A stretch of 44,921 nucleotides of DNA, from NCBI RefSeq assembly GCF_001261915.1, contig NZ_CVRT01000146.1:1-44921 (forward strand). Direction: 5' to 3'. The notes beneath the pieces were generated by a model. It was not told the DNA's origin, searched no databases, and saw only the letters and a program-made list of their open reading frames with translations. Within the stretch, counting starts at the first letter, position 1. The number at the start of each line of letters is the position of its first letter. This stretch comes from Halorubrum sp. SD626R (GTDB lineage: Archaea; Halobacteriota; Halobacteria; Halobacteriales; Haloferacaceae). Made by a program: the position numbers and the translations under genes. Shown in pieces: positions 14,457 through 22,624 of the stretch.

Positions 14457-15911
14457 TTACGCCTCGTCGAGCGTCCCGTTGAGCACCTTCGCCGCGACGA
14501 GGATCGGGTCCCACACCGGGCTGAACGGGGGCGCGTACGCCAGGTCGAGCCGCTCGACCTCGGGGACGGTCATGTCGGCTTCCAGCGCGGTCGCGAGCGT
14601 GTCGATCCGGATCGCGGCGCGGTCGGGCCCGACGATGCTCCCGCCGATCAGCCGGCCCGAGTCCCGGTCGGCGACGAGCGTCACGTCCGTCTCGGCCGCG
14701 CCCGGGTAGTAGCCCGATCGGGAGCCGGCGGTGACGGTCTCGCGGACCGGGTCGAAGCCGGCCTCGCGGGCGGCGTCGTCCCCGACGAGGCCGACGCGCC
14801 CGGCCTCCATGTCGAACGCCTTCACGACCGCGGTGCCCGCGATGTCGCCCACGGGCGAGGGGTCGCCCGCGACGGTGGCGCCGATCGCCCGCCCGGCCCG
14901 GTTCGCGGTGAGCCCGAGGGGCATCCACGCCGGCTCGCCGGTGACGGCGTGGAAGGCGGTCGCGCAGTCGCCGGCGGCGTACACGTCCGGGAGACTCGTC
15001 CGGCCGTGCTCGTCGGTCAGTGCCGCGCCGCCCTCGCCGAGCTCGACGCCGGTCCCGTCGAGCAGCTCCGTGTTCGGTTGGATCCCGACGCCGACGACCG
15101 CGAGGTCGACGGGGAGCGTCTCGGCGCCCTCGTCGTCGGCGTCCCCGTCTGCGAACCTGATCGCCTCGATCCGGTCGTCGCCGACGAGCGCCTCGACCGG
15201 GGTGTCCGTGCGGACCGTCACGCCCTTCGCGTCCAGCTCGTCCGCGACGCGCTCGCCGACGGCCTCGCCGAAGTCCGAGAGGAGGTGCCCGGACCGATGG
15301 AAGAGGTGCACGTCGAGCCCGCGGCCGACGAGCGCCTCCGCCATCTCGACGCCGACGTAGCCGCCGCCGACGATCGCGGCCGTCTCGGGGGCGGGCATCG
15401 CGGCGTTGCGCTCGACGCGCTCGCGGTCGACCGCGCTCACGTCGGCGCGGGCCGGGTCGTACGCCTCCGGCTCGGCGACGTACGCGTCGATCGCGGCCGC
15501 GGCGTCCATGTCGTGGAGGGTGAACGCGCCGTCGACCCCGCGCACGTCGAAGGGGCCGGTCGTCGCGCGCCCGCCGGTCGCGACGAGGAGGTCGGAGTAC
15601 GGCTGCTCGAACGAGTCGCCCTCGGCGGTCTCGACCGCGACCGTCTTCGCATCCGGGTCGACGCCGACGACCTCGTGGCCGCGCCGGAGGTCGATCCCGC
15701 GCTCGTCGACCTCGCTCGGCGACAGCGAGAGGAGGTCCGACATGCGCTCGACGCGCCCCTCGACGAAGTACGGCATCCCGCAGTAGGCGAACGAGATCCA
15801 CCGACCCATCTCGAAGACGACGACCTCGCGGTCGGGCGCCTCGCGGCGGAACTTGCTGGCCGCGCTCAGCCCGGCGGCGTCGGCGCCGACGACGACGAAG
15901 GGGTCGCTCAT
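14457..15911 (-). CDS. CoA-disulfide-reductase-like FAD-dependent oxidoreductase
   Basis: The 484-residue flavoprotein belongs to the pyridine nucleotide-disulfide oxidoreductase family. It has an N-terminal FAD-binding VVVGADAAGLSAASK and the single active-site Cys44 in SFAYCGMPYF, the pattern of CoA-disulfide reductases and NADH oxidases. It also has the NAD(P)-binding AIVGGGYVGVEMAEAL and DVYAAGDCATAFH near the flavin, with a C-terminal dimerisation domain. It would reduce low-molecular-weight disulfides or oxygen. Given gshA nearby, bis-gamma-glutamylcysteine is a possible substrate, but this is inference. A TATA-like TTTTATC lies about 25 nt upstream. The gene is monocistronic. Confidence 0.85.
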   Translation of the reverse strand: MSDPFVVVGADAAGLSAASKFRREAPDREVVVFEMGRWISFAYCGMPYFVEGRVERMSDLLSLSPSEVDERGIDLRRGHEVVGVDPDAKTVAVETAEGDSFEQPYSDLLVATGGRATTGPFDVRGVDGAFTLHDMDAAAAIDAYVAEPEAYDPARADVSAVDRERVERNAAMPAPETAAIVGGGYVGVEMAEALVGRGLDVHLFHRSGHLLSDFGEAVGERVADELDAKGVTVRTDTPVEALVGDDRIEAIRFADGDADDEGAETLPVDLAVVGVGIQPNTELLDGTGVELGEGGAALTDEHGRTSLPDVYAAGDCATAFHAVTGEPAWMPLGLTANRAGRAIGATVAGDPSPVGDIAGTAVVKAFDMEAGRVGLVGDDAAREAGFDPVRETVTAGSRSGYYPGAAETDVTLVADRDSGRLIGGSIVGPDRAAIRIDTLATALEADMTVPEVERLDLAYAPPFSPVWDPILVAAKVLNGTLDEA

Positions 15912-15986
15912 GGACGCACTGACGGCGGGGCCGGATAAAAAGCCACGCCGGGGGTGCGGGCCGGACGCCCGGCCCGGGACCCGTCG

Positions 15987-16433
15987 TTATCGATCGCCTT
16001 TGTCGTCGACCAGCCGCGACAGCGTCTCGCGGGCGTTCTCGACGGCGGCCGCCTGCTTCGCCGGGTACGCCTCCACCTTCGCGCGGACGGTGATCCCCGG
16101 GCCGAGCCGGACCTCGCCGCGGAACGCGGCCTGCTTGTCGACGCGGAGGAACAGCGCGCAGTTGTCGTCGACGCGCTGATCGAGCTCGTCGATCACGCGG
16201 TCGACGTCGTCGAGGTCGGCCAGCGCGTCGAGCACGTGGCGCATCCCGTCGGCGTTCTCGATCCGCGCCGAGAGGACGACGATCCGGTCGCCGTGGTGGC
16301 CGACGTTCTCGACGCGGTCGAGCTCGGCGTCCTCGGGGAGGAACCGGCGGAGGGCGTCTTCGACCCGCTTCTCGTCCTCGGTGGCGTACGAGAACGCCCG
16401 GAGGTCGACGTAGTGGAAGGGGACTTTTGCCAT
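15987..16433 (-). CDS. RNA-binding protein, COG1325 (predicted exosome-associated subunit)
   Basis: The 148-residue protein opens with KVPFHYVDLRAFSYATEDEKRV and has the DNCALFLRVDKQAAF strand of the archaeal COG1325 family. This family was predicted from gene neighbourhoods to act with the exosome and is related to ribosomal L5-like/dsRNA-binding folds. It is close to the usual length. It lies 21 nt after the small KOW-like gene and probably shares its transcript. The role in RNA processing is a family prediction, not proven. Confidence 0.78.
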   Translation of the reverse strand: MAKVPFHYVDLRAFSYATEDEKRVEDALRRFLPEDAELDRVENVGHHGDRIVVLSARIENADGMRHVLDALADLDDVDRVIDELDQRVDDNCALFLRVDKQAAFRGEVRLGPGITVRAKVEAYPAKQAAAVENARETLSRLVDDKGDR

Positions 16434-16454
16434 GCGGGTCGAAAAGGGGGTCGG

Positions 16455-16643
16455 TTACGCCTCGCTCTCGACGGCGTCGAGCGCGTCCTCGGGGACGCCC
16501 GTCTCCTGGCCGTCCTCGAAGCTGACCGTGTAGGTCGCGTCGCCGAACATCGTCTCCATCACCTGCGTGATCGTGCCCGTCTCGCCGTCGTACTCGCTGT
16601 GTTTGTCGTGGAGCACGACCTCATCTTCCTTCTCGAAGCTCAT
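16455..16643 (-). CDS. Small conserved haloarchaeal protein, SH3/KOW-like
   Basis: The 62-residue acidic protein reads like a small beta-barrel. Motifs are DEVVLHDKHSEYDGETGTI, METMFGDATYTVSFEDG and VPEDALDAV. The pattern (valine strand, HxG turn, GxxGT, then YTVSFEDG) resembles KOW/SH3-like RNA- or protein-binding modules. I do not recognise a function. A TTTTAACC element sits about 25-30 nt upstream of the ATG. It likely heads a two-gene unit with the COG1325 gene. Confidence 0.7.
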   Translation of the reverse strand: MSFEKEDEVVLHDKHSEYDGETGTITQVMETMFGDATYTVSFEDGQETGVPEDALDAVESEA

Positions 16644-16724
16644 GGCGTTTCGTTCCGGTGGGACGGTTAAAAGCGCGCGGATCCGGAGCGATGAGGGGCG
16701 ATCGGAACGGTCGGCGACCGCCGG

Positions 16725-17306
16725 TCACGCGACCGCGAGCAGCACGGCCGCCAGCGACACCGTCAGGACGACGCCGACCGCGACGGAGACGAGCACGCTG
16801 TCGACGGCGAGCGCGAGCGCGACGCCGGCGGCGACCGCGAGGAGGCCGAGGACCGCGCCGGGTACCCCCCCGCGTTTCACGAGGCCGGCGACCGCGTTCC
16901 CGGCGCGCTGTCGCGGCGGGGGATCGGGCGTGCGCTCCGGGGGTTTCGTGAACGTCTCGTCGACGGTGACCTCGTCGGGGCCGGCGTCCCGCGGGGGGTC
17001 GAGCCTGACGTCGACGTACCGGGTGTTCGAGCCGTAGCCGGTGACGAGCTTCAGCTTGCCGGCGATCGGCTCCTCGACCTCGGCGGCGGTAACGTGGACC
17101 CGCCTGGTCGACTCGTCGTCGACGTAGTGGTTCGTCTCGCCGATCGAGAGGGCCCGATCGAGCTCGTCGTCGAAGTGGAGGTGGACGTGGGTCGACCGGC
17201 CGCGGTTCTCGAGGGCGATCGAGAAGGGACCGGTCGCCTCGAACCGGTCCGGCGCCCGGATCGAGTGGACGGCGTCCCCGTTCAGTTCGACGGAGAGTGT
17301 CTGCAC
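16725..17306 (-). CDS. Haloarchaeal protein with beta-rich N-domain and C-terminal membrane hairpin
   Basis: The 193-residue protein starts at a GTG. Residues 1-105 look like an extracytoplasmic or cytoplasmic beta-sandwich (FSIALENRGRSTHVHLHFDD, GETNHYVDD, GKLKLVTGYGSNTRYVDV). A Pro-rich linker follows, then two adjacent transmembrane segments (about 145-165 and 170-192). The family seems restricted to Halobacteria and has no known function. The gene lies downstream of trm112 on the same strand, but a T-run lies between them, so it may have its own promoter. Confidence 0.65.
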   Translation of the reverse strand: MQTLSVELNGDAVHSIRAPDRFEATGPFSIALENRGRSTHVHLHFDDELDRALSIGETNHYVDDESTRRVHVTAAEVEEPIAGKLKLVTGYGSNTRYVDVRLDPPRDAGPDEVTVDETFTKPPERTPDPPPRQRAGNAVAGLVKRGGVPGAVLGLLAVAAGVALALAVDSVLVSVAVGVVLTVSLAAVLLAVA

Positions 17307-17329
17307 GTACGGGTCGACGAACTCACACT

Positions 17330-17337
17330 AAAAAAAA
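17330..17337 (-). terminator. Oligo-T run after trm112
   Basis: Eight consecutive T on the minus strand, 40 nt past the trm112 stop, fit an archaeal U-run terminator. The same run is 24-31 nt before the GTG of the next gene and could double as its TATA-like element. Confidence 0.5.
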
Positions 17338-17376
17338 GGTGCAGTACGATTCGGACCGCGCGTCGTTCGCCTCGTG

Positions 17377-17571
17377 TCAGGCGGTCGCCTCCTCCCGCAT
17401 GTCCGGCGGGAGCAGGTTCGGGATCCCGTCCTCGATGGGGTACGTCTCCCCGCACTCGGTGCAGGTGAGCGTCCCGGCGAGGACCTCCTCCTCGTCCCGG
17501 TCCTCGACGTCGAGGTCGAGGTCGGCCTTATCGAGCGGGCAGCAGACGACGTCCATCAGGGACTCCTTCAT
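17377..17571 (-). CDS. trm112: Trm112-family methyltransferase activator
   Basis: The 64-residue zinc protein matches Trm112, the small partner that stabilises and activates several tRNA, rRNA and protein methyltransferases in archaea and eukaryotes. It contains MDVVCCPLDK (Cys10, Cys11) and LTCTECGETYPIEDGIPNLL (Cys37, Cys40), with the family's C-terminal PNLLPPDM. In-frame ATGs exist at residue 1 and residue 6. The first fits the TATA box at 17593-17601. It is divergent from rnp4. Confidence 0.9.
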   Translation of the reverse strand: MKESLMDVVCCPLDKADLDLDVEDRDEEEVLAGTLTCTECGETYPIEDGIPNLLPPDMREEATA

Positions 17572-17592
17572 ACCACGTCGTTCGCGTGGACC

Positions 17593-17601
17593 GATAAAAA
17601 A
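17593..17601 (-). promoter_or_regulatory. TATA box of trm112
   Basis: TTTTTTATC on the minus strand is 22-30 nt before the trm112 ATG, at leaderless spacing. Confidence 0.6.
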
Positions 17602-17752
17602 GCGTGCGGGTCGGCCGCGTCTGGACCGAGCGCCACGCGGGCGGGACGCCCGGGGTCGGCCGCGTCGAGGGGATCGCTCGACCGCCCCGTCGCCGCCGTC
17701 ACCGCGACCGCCGATGGCAACGACTTTGCCGGTCCGTCACGCCCGGCGAGAC

Positions 17753-18031
17753 ATGGGGATCCCGTCGGAACGGATCGAGCGCCTGCTGACGCTCGCCCGC
17801 GAGGCGGTCGTCGACGGCGAGTACGACCGCTCCCGCGAGTACGTCGCGCTCGCGCGCCGGATCGCGGAGCGGAACCGCTGCGGCCTCCCGGCCGACTTCT
17901 CCCGGCGGACCTGCGACGACTGCGACGTGTACCTCCGGCCCGGGAAGACGAGTCGCGTCCGGCTCCGGCCCGGCCGCGTCGTCGTGCGCTGCCGCGAGTG
18001 CGGGTCGACGGCGCGGTACCCGTTCGACTGA
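17753..18031 (+). CDS. rnp4: Ribonuclease P protein component 4
   Basis: The 92-residue protein matches archaeal Rpp21/Rpr2 (RNase P component 4), which binds the RNase P RNA with Rpp29 to mature tRNA 5' ends. Residues 1-43 form the helical part (LLTLAREAV, REYVALARRIAERN). A zinc ribbon follows with Cys54, Cys57, Cys80 and Cys83 (TCDDC...RCREC). The basic VRLRPGRVVVR strand suits RNA contact. The ATG at 17753 matches the family N-terminus. An in-frame ATG at 17714 would add 13 residues. Confidence 0.9.
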   Translation: MGIPSERIERLLTLAREAVVDGEYDRSREYVALARRIAERNRCGLPADFSRRTCDDCDVYLRPGKTSRVRLRPGRVVVRCRECGSTARYPFD

Positions 18032-18074
18032 CCGAGACGGCGCCCCGTCGTCCGGCCCGCCGCTGTCGCAACGC

Positions 18075-18082
18075 TTTATAAA
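18075..18082 (+). promoter_or_regulatory. TATA box of the aldo/keto reductase gene
   Basis: TTTATAAA is 22-29 nt before the ATG at 18104. A GGAG also precedes the ATG by about 8 nt, so the transcript could be leaderless or have a very short leader. Confidence 0.65.
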
Positions 18083-18103
18083 CCGCCGGCGGGAGATGGA
18101 GGC

Positions 18104-19129
18104 ATGGAATACCGACGGCTCGGTAACACCGGACTCAGCGTCTCGGAGCTCTGCTTCGGGACGTGGCGCTTCGGCCGGGAGACGAACGGCGTCGTGGAGA
18201 CGGGCCGCGAGGAGGCCCACGAGCTGCTCGACGCGGCCGCGGACCACGGGATCAACTTCATCGACACCGCCAACGTCTACGGAAATCCCAACGGGACGAG
18301 CGAGGAGTACGTCGGCGAGTGGCTCGCGGAGCGCGACCGCGAGGACTACGTGGTCGCCTCGAAGGTGTACTTCCCGTTCGACGGGCGCGGCGAGCCCGGC
18401 CCCAACGACTCGGGGCTCGGCCGCAAGCATATCCGGGCGCAGGTCGAGGGGACGCTCGACCGGCTCGACACCGACTACCTCGACATCTACTACATCCACC
18501 GCTGGGACGAGGAGACGCCGATCGAGGAGACGATGCGCGTCCTCGACGAGCTCGTCTCGGAGGGGAAGGTTCACTACCTCGGCGCGTCGACGATGGCGGC
18601 GTGGCAGCTGACGAAGGCGCTGTGGACCGCCGACGCTAACGACTACGCGCGGTTCGACGTGGTCCAGCCGCTCCACCACGCCGGCTACTACGAGGACGTG
18701 AGCGAGTACCTCGACGTCTGTATCGACCAGGACATCGCGGTCTGTCCGTACTCCCCGCTCGCGGGCGGGTTCCTCACCGGGAAGTACGAGCGCGCCGATC
18801 CGGACGACCCCGAGAGGGTGATCGCCCCTGACGGCTCGCGCGCGAGCTTCGACGACCGGTTCGAGCGCTTCTACCTCTCCGAGCGCGGCTGGGAGGTGCT
18901 CGACGCGGTGCGCGAGGTCGCCGACGAGCTCGACGCCACCCCGGCGCAGGTCGCGCTCGCGTGGCTGACGGAGTGGGACGAGTTCACCTGCGTCCCCATC
19001 GTCGGCGCGCGCACGACCGACCAGCTCGCCGAGAACGTCGCCGCGACCGACCTCGACCTCTCGGACGCGCAGTGGGACCGGATCATGGACGCGCGGTACG
19101 CCCCGGACGGGACACTCTGGGGGCACTGA
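18104..19129 (+). CDS. Aldo/keto reductase family oxidoreductase
   Basis: The 341-residue TIM-barrel enzyme reduces carbonyls with NADPH. The catalytic tetrad is visible: Asp54 and Tyr59 (NFIDTANVYG), Lys87 (VVASKVYF) and His132 (DIYYIHRWD). The N-terminal MEYRRLGNTGLSVSELCFGTW and the C-terminal PIVGARTTDQLAENV, which binds the cofactor 2'-phosphate region, are typical of the AKR11/YajO-like group. It has its own promoter. The physiological substrate is unknown. Confidence 0.9.
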   Translation: MEYRRLGNTGLSVSELCFGTWRFGRETNGVVETGREEAHELLDAAADHGINFIDTANVYGNPNGTSEEYVGEWLAERDREDYVVASKVYFPFDGRGEPGPNDSGLGRKHIRAQVEGTLDRLDTDYLDIYYIHRWDEETPIEETMRVLDELVSEGKVHYLGASTMAAWQLTKALWTADANDYARFDVVQPLHHAGYYEDVSEYLDVCIDQDIAVCPYSPLAGGFLTGKYERADPDDPERVIAPDGSRASFDDRFERFYLSERGWEVLDAVREVADELDATPAQVALAWLTEWDEFTCVPIVGARTTDQLAENVAATDLDLSDAQWDRIMDARYAPDGTLWGH

Positions 19130-19153
19130 GAAGAAGCAGCGGGAACGGCGGCG

Positions 19154-19612
19154 CTACTCGTCGAAGTCGGGGAGGTCGTCCGGCGCCTCGAACTCGGCCT
19201 CCCAGTCGATGTACTCCTCCTTGAGGGTCTCGCAGACGATCTGGCCGAGCTCCGTGAGCCCCGCGTTGATCGCGGAGACGGTCCCCCACGAGTCGAGGTC
19301 CGGGTGGAGGTCCCGCTCCTTCCAGTCCTCCGGGAGCCCGGGCGCGTGGTAGCCGACGCGGTCGGCGAAGTCGTCCCAGAAGAAGTCGAACCGCGAGACG
19401 AGATCGAGGTCGAGCGCGATCCGCCAGTCGTCTTCGTCCATGTCGCTGCCGGCGGCCCACTCCGTGAACGCCTCCTCCCACGCGCCCTCGCGGAGGAAGG
19501 CCTCCAGTTCCTCGCGGCGGTACTCGCCGCCGGCGACCTCCGCGTCCTCGTACTCGTTCGGGTCCACGGCAGCGAGCTCTGGCGGCTCCGGCGGGTCGAC
19601 GTCGAGGCTCAT
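19154..19612 (-). CDS. Conserved haloarchaeal protein, unknown function
   Basis: The 152-residue protein is strongly acidic and probably helical, rich in Trp and Asp (EEAFTEWAAG, RFDFFWDDFADRVGYHAPGLP, INAGLTELGQIVCETLKEEY). No domain or metal site is recognisable. The ATG at 19612 is preferred because the preceding nine residues are Arg/Gly-rich. It is convergent with the aldo/keto reductase (24 nt apart) and divergent from the following membrane protein. I cannot assign a role. Confidence 0.68.
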   Translation of the reverse strand: MSLDVDPPEPPELAAVDPNEYEDAEVAGGEYRREELEAFLREGAWEEAFTEWAAGSDMDEDDWRIALDLDLVSRFDFFWDDFADRVGYHAPGLPEDWKERDLHPDLDSWGTVSAINAGLTELGQIVCETLKEEYIDWEAEFEAPDDLPDFDE

Positions 19613-19750
19613 ACCTCCCCCTCCGCGCCGGCGACTCAAAACGGTACGGGGGTCGTCCCCGGGCCGACGAGGCGGACGGGTCGCACGGCGCGGTGCCGCG
19701 GCCGCCGCCGATCCGGTCCTTTTACCGCGGTCCCGGACCGACCGGCGCGT

Positions 19751-20164
19751 ATGGACCTCCGCGACGCCTCGCGCCGGGTCGGGATCGCCGCCGCCGTCGC
19801 CACCGTCGTCGTGCTCGGGGCCCCGTACGCGGTCATCACGGGGCCGGAGTACGCGTCACAGCTCGCCGACTACTACGCGTCCGGGGCCGTCGGCGCCGCC
19901 GGGATCGCGCTGTTCGCGCTGCTGAGCGCGGTCGTCGTCGCCTCGGTCGAACGGGGGAACCTCGAACCCGGAACGCTCGCCGGCGCGGCGGTCGTGCTCG
20001 GGGGCGCGACCACGCTGAGCGCGGCGAGCTGGGCGCTCGCGATCGAGCCGACGCCCGTGTTCCGCGACAACCTCTGGCTGGTGTGGCACGCGCGCGCCGT
20101 CGTCGCGCTGTCCGTCCCCGTGCCGCTCTCCGCCGCGGCGTACGCTAGGGCGCTGCTGTCGTAG
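19751..20164 (+). CDS. Four-helix haloarchaeal membrane protein
   Basis: The 137-residue protein has four hydrophobic segments (about residues 10-30, 45-67, 75-95 and 110-135). Conserved-looking loops are TGPEYASQLADYYASG and FRDNLWLVWHARAVV. The family looks restricted to Halobacteria and has no known function. A CTTTTACC element lies about 30 nt before the ATG, consistent with a leaderless message. It lies just upstream of the SRP RNA gene on the same strand. Confidence 0.65.
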   Translation: MDLRDASRRVGIAAAVATVVVLGAPYAVITGPEYASQLADYYASGAVGAAGIALFALLSAVVVASVERGNLEPGTLAGAAVVLGGATTLSAASWALAIEPTPVFRDNLWLVWHARAVVALSVPVPLSAAAYARALLS

Positions 20165-20212
20165 CGAAGGAGCCGCCGAACGAAAGGCCCTTATGCCGGA
20201 CCCGAGTATCGC

Positions 20213-20526
20213 CGGACGGACTAGGTCGGGCGGTTAGGCCCCGCTCGTCACCCGCGAGGTAGTCTTCAGCGGGGACCGAACAGCGGGCGCGTCCGGTCAG
20301 ACCGGCGCGGGCCCCGAGAGCCAACGTGGAAGCCTCGTCCGCCGGGGACAGCGGTCCGCGTCGCCCGCTCGCAGGAGCGGTCCGTCGCGGTTCGTCGGCG
20401 ACATCGGGTCAGGCGCGGAAGCGAGCAGCCCATCGTCGAACGCCCGTCGCTCGTCGGGTCGCGGGGTGGAGAAGGCAACCGGGATACCCCGCGCCGGAAC
20501 GCCGGGCCACCCCGCCAGTCCGTCAT
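20213..20526 (+). ncRNA. ffs: Signal recognition particle RNA (archaeal 7S RNA)
   Basis: About 314 nt. The 5' and 3' ends pair as GACGGACT (20215-20222) with AGTCCGTC (20517-20524). The Alu-domain start has GTCGGGCGGTTAGGCCCCGC, and the S-domain helix 8 signature GGTCAGGCGCGGAAGCGAGC, followed by AGCC, lies near 20408-20432. This RNA scaffolds SRP19 and SRP54 for co-translational targeting to the membrane. A TATA-like CCCTTATGCC (20188-20197) lies about 22 nt before the predicted 5' end. Ends are accurate to a few bases. Reading frames through it are shadows. Confidence 0.93.
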
Positions 20527-20585
20527 TCATACGCGCTTTACATCGGTGAGCGCGAGCTATACTCGATTGGCGATACGGTCGCTCG

Positions 20586-20592
20586 TTTATAA
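20586..20592 (+). promoter_or_regulatory. Orphan TATA box upstream of repeat copy C
   Basis: TTTATAA in CTCGTTTATAAGGAG has strong TATA character but no gene follows on the plus strand. It would place a transcription start at about 20613-20618, exactly at the left edge of the dispersed element. Confidence 0.45.
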
Positions 20593-20615
20593 GGAGTTGA
20601 TCGCGGATCGACGGC

Positions 20616-20875
20616 GAACACCTCCAAAGCCCCAGGCACGAGGAGCGCGCACGCTCGCTGCGCTCCTCAGTCGCTCGTTCCACTCGCTCCTTGCGGTGCT
20701 TACGTCGCCTCCGCGCTCCTCGTGCCTGCCCCTTTGAGTCCCACCCCGCACAGCACCGCAGCCTCACACCTCCCCAGCCTCGTCAGTCGCCCTCCGCGTC
20801 GCTCGGGCGACTGACTCCCTCGCGCCGTCCGCTCGCGGCCTGCCGGCCGCTCGCGGGGGCGCGCCAGATCGGTTG
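20616..20875 (+). repeat. Dispersed hairpin element, copy C (full length, 260 bp)
   Basis: It starts GAACACCTCCAAAGCCCC. Stem 1 is a perfect 17-bp inverted repeat, CAGGCACGAGGAGCGCG (20633-20649) with 20712-20728. The core GCCCCTTTGAGTCCCACCCC follows. Stem 2 is GTCAGTCGCCC (20782-20792) with 20805-20815. Stem 3 is GCGGCC/GGCCGC (20835-20840 with 20845-20850). It has the same order and length as copy B, with the same flanks but unrelated stem sequences. It fills most of the 381-bp gap between SRP RNA and the GCS2-like gene. No credible ORF lies inside. Confidence 0.8.
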
Positions 20876-20907
20876 GTGCCGTGTCCCGGGGTTCGCTCCT
20901 GTAAACT

Positions 20908-22476
20908 CTACTCCGCCTCGCCGCTGTCCTTCCACGCGGAGAAGCCGCCCTCGACGAGCGTCTCGGACTGGCGGTCGATGTACTCCCGCTGGGTGTCGTG
21001 GACCGCGGTCTCGAAGTCGTCGCCGTCGTCTAGGCGCGCGCGGACGCGCTCGCGCTTCCAGCTCGCGGGGGTCGTTCGGTTGGCGACGCGCCACCGGAGC
21101 GGCGCGAGCCACGAGGCCGCCTCCTCCTCGGGACAGCCGGCGGTCCGGAGCCCGGCCTCGGCGTGGTCGAGGAGGTCCGCGTACACGGCGTCGGTGTCGG
21201 TTGTGTGCTCGCCGTCGTGACCGACCCACTCGACGTCCGCGTCGAGCCCGTCGGCGACGGCGGCGTAGAAGTTCTCGCGAGCGGTCTCCCAGTCGAGGCC
21301 GATCACCGGATGGTCGCGCTGCGGGAGCGACTGCATCAGCCCGGCGAACGCCGCCTGGAAGGCGATCGAGTCGCGGACGGTGGGCTGGGCCGCGATCGGG
21401 CGGAACTCGATCCTGGCGTTCGCGCTCGACCGACTGGCGCCCTCGAAGACGGGGCGAACCCACCGCCAGTAGCTGCCGTGTTTCGTCCGGAACGTCGCGA
21501 ACGCGTCGTCGAAGCGGTCGGTCCCCTCGGGCTCCGGCATCGGGATGAGCGTCTCGTCGCCGGCGATCCGGTCGACCGCGGTCTCGACGTCGTGGACGTC
21601 GCGCGGGAACCGCACCTTGTCCGCGTCGGTCCGCTCGTTGAGCACCGACTCGAACACGTGGATCCGGTTCTCCGCGGCGCCCTCGCTCAGGACGCGCTCG
21701 CCGTCCCAGCCGTCGTCGTACAATTCCGGGGGAAAGAAGGGGGAGTTGACGCCGAGCGCGAGCAGGGGGCCGGCGATCCGGAGCGCGTACCGGAAGTGAC
21801 GCGGGAGCGTCTCCGCGTGCGCGACCTGGTAGTGCGGCTGGATCGAGGTGATGAGGCTCTCCGGCATCACGGTGTCCGTCTCCAGCGAGACCCCCGGCGC
21901 CTCGAGGACCGTGCTCCCCCGCCCGTCGCCGTCCGCGTTCGCCATCGCGTGGTACCGGATCGCGTCGCTCATGTTGACCGCGACGGTGACGCCGTCGACG
22001 TCGACGCTGTCCGTGAGGTACCCGCGGGCCGTCTCGCCGGTCGGCGGGATGGTCCAGAGCCCGTCCGAGACGAGCCGCATCCCCTCGACGCCCGCGGTGT
22101 TCTCCGCGGCCTCCAGCCGCGCGCGCACCTCCGCGAGCTGCGCCCGGAGCCCGTGGTCGGAGAGCGGCTGCGGGCTCGTCGACATCTCGGCGTTGTGGAG
22201 GCCGAGCTCCTTCTCGAACCCCATCAGCTCCAGCAGCCGGCGGGGGACGCGCATCAGGGCGTACTCGCCCGCCCGCGACTCCTCGCTCCAGCGCCCGTCG
22301 GCGACCGCGTAGAACTCGTACTCGAAGCCGACGATCGACTGGTGGTTGTCGAAGGCGCCGTCGCGGAGCGCCTGTTTGACGATCTCCGCCTCCTCCTCGG
22401 CGCGCGCGGCGAACTCGTCGGGGTCGACGGCGAGCGTCTCGCGGACGCCGTCTGCGAGGGCGGACTCCGTGCTCAT
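20908..22476 (-). CDS. GCS2-family (glutamate-cysteine ligase-like) protein, long form
   Basis: The 522-residue protein belongs to the glutamate-cysteine ligase family 2 fold but is much longer than the GshA at 11516-12595. Family features are SIVGFEYEFYAVADGRW (GxExE-like strand), LHNAEMSTSPQPL, VAVNMSDAIRYHAMAN, LALGVNSPFFPP and ANARIEFRPIAAQPTVRDS. It should be an ATP-dependent carboxylate-amine ligase, with substrate unknown. The ATG at 22476 follows a CCCTTTTTA element at 22501-22509. Its 3' end is next to repeat copy C. It is divergent from the DNA ligase gene. Confidence 0.8.
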   Translation of the reverse strand: MSTESALADGVRETLAVDPDEFAARAEEEAEIVKQALRDGAFDNHQSIVGFEYEFYAVADGRWSEESRAGEYALMRVPRRLLELMGFEKELGLHNAEMSTSPQPLSDHGLRAQLAEVRARLEAAENTAGVEGMRLVSDGLWTIPPTGETARGYLTDSVDVDGVTVAVNMSDAIRYHAMANADGDGRGSTVLEAPGVSLETDTVMPESLITSIQPHYQVAHAETLPRHFRYALRIAGPLLALGVNSPFFPPELYDDGWDGERVLSEGAAENRIHVFESVLNERTDADKVRFPRDVHDVETAVDRIAGDETLIPMPEPEGTDRFDDAFATFRTKHGSYWRWVRPVFEGASRSSANARIEFRPIAAQPTVRDSIAFQAAFAGLMQSLPQRDHPVIGLDWETARENFYAAVADGLDADVEWVGHDGEHTTDTDAVYADLLDHAEAGLRTAGCPEEEAASWLAPLRWRVANRTTPASWKRERVRARLDDGDDFETAVHDTQREYIDRQSETLVEGGFSAWKDSGEAE

Positions 22477-22624
22477 GCGACGGTCGACGTGCCGGGCTGG
22501 TAAAAAGGGCTGCGGCCGATCGGCGGCGTGGGGACGCTCGGCACGATCCGGGGACCCGACGCCGGACGGTCGACGCGGGGTGACGTATCGGCGCGCTTTT
22601 GCCCGCCGATTTCCGACCTCGCAC

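Noticed and set aside
20266..20526. Small open frames inside the SRP RNA
   Set aside because: The sequence is explained by 7S RNA structure and signatures.
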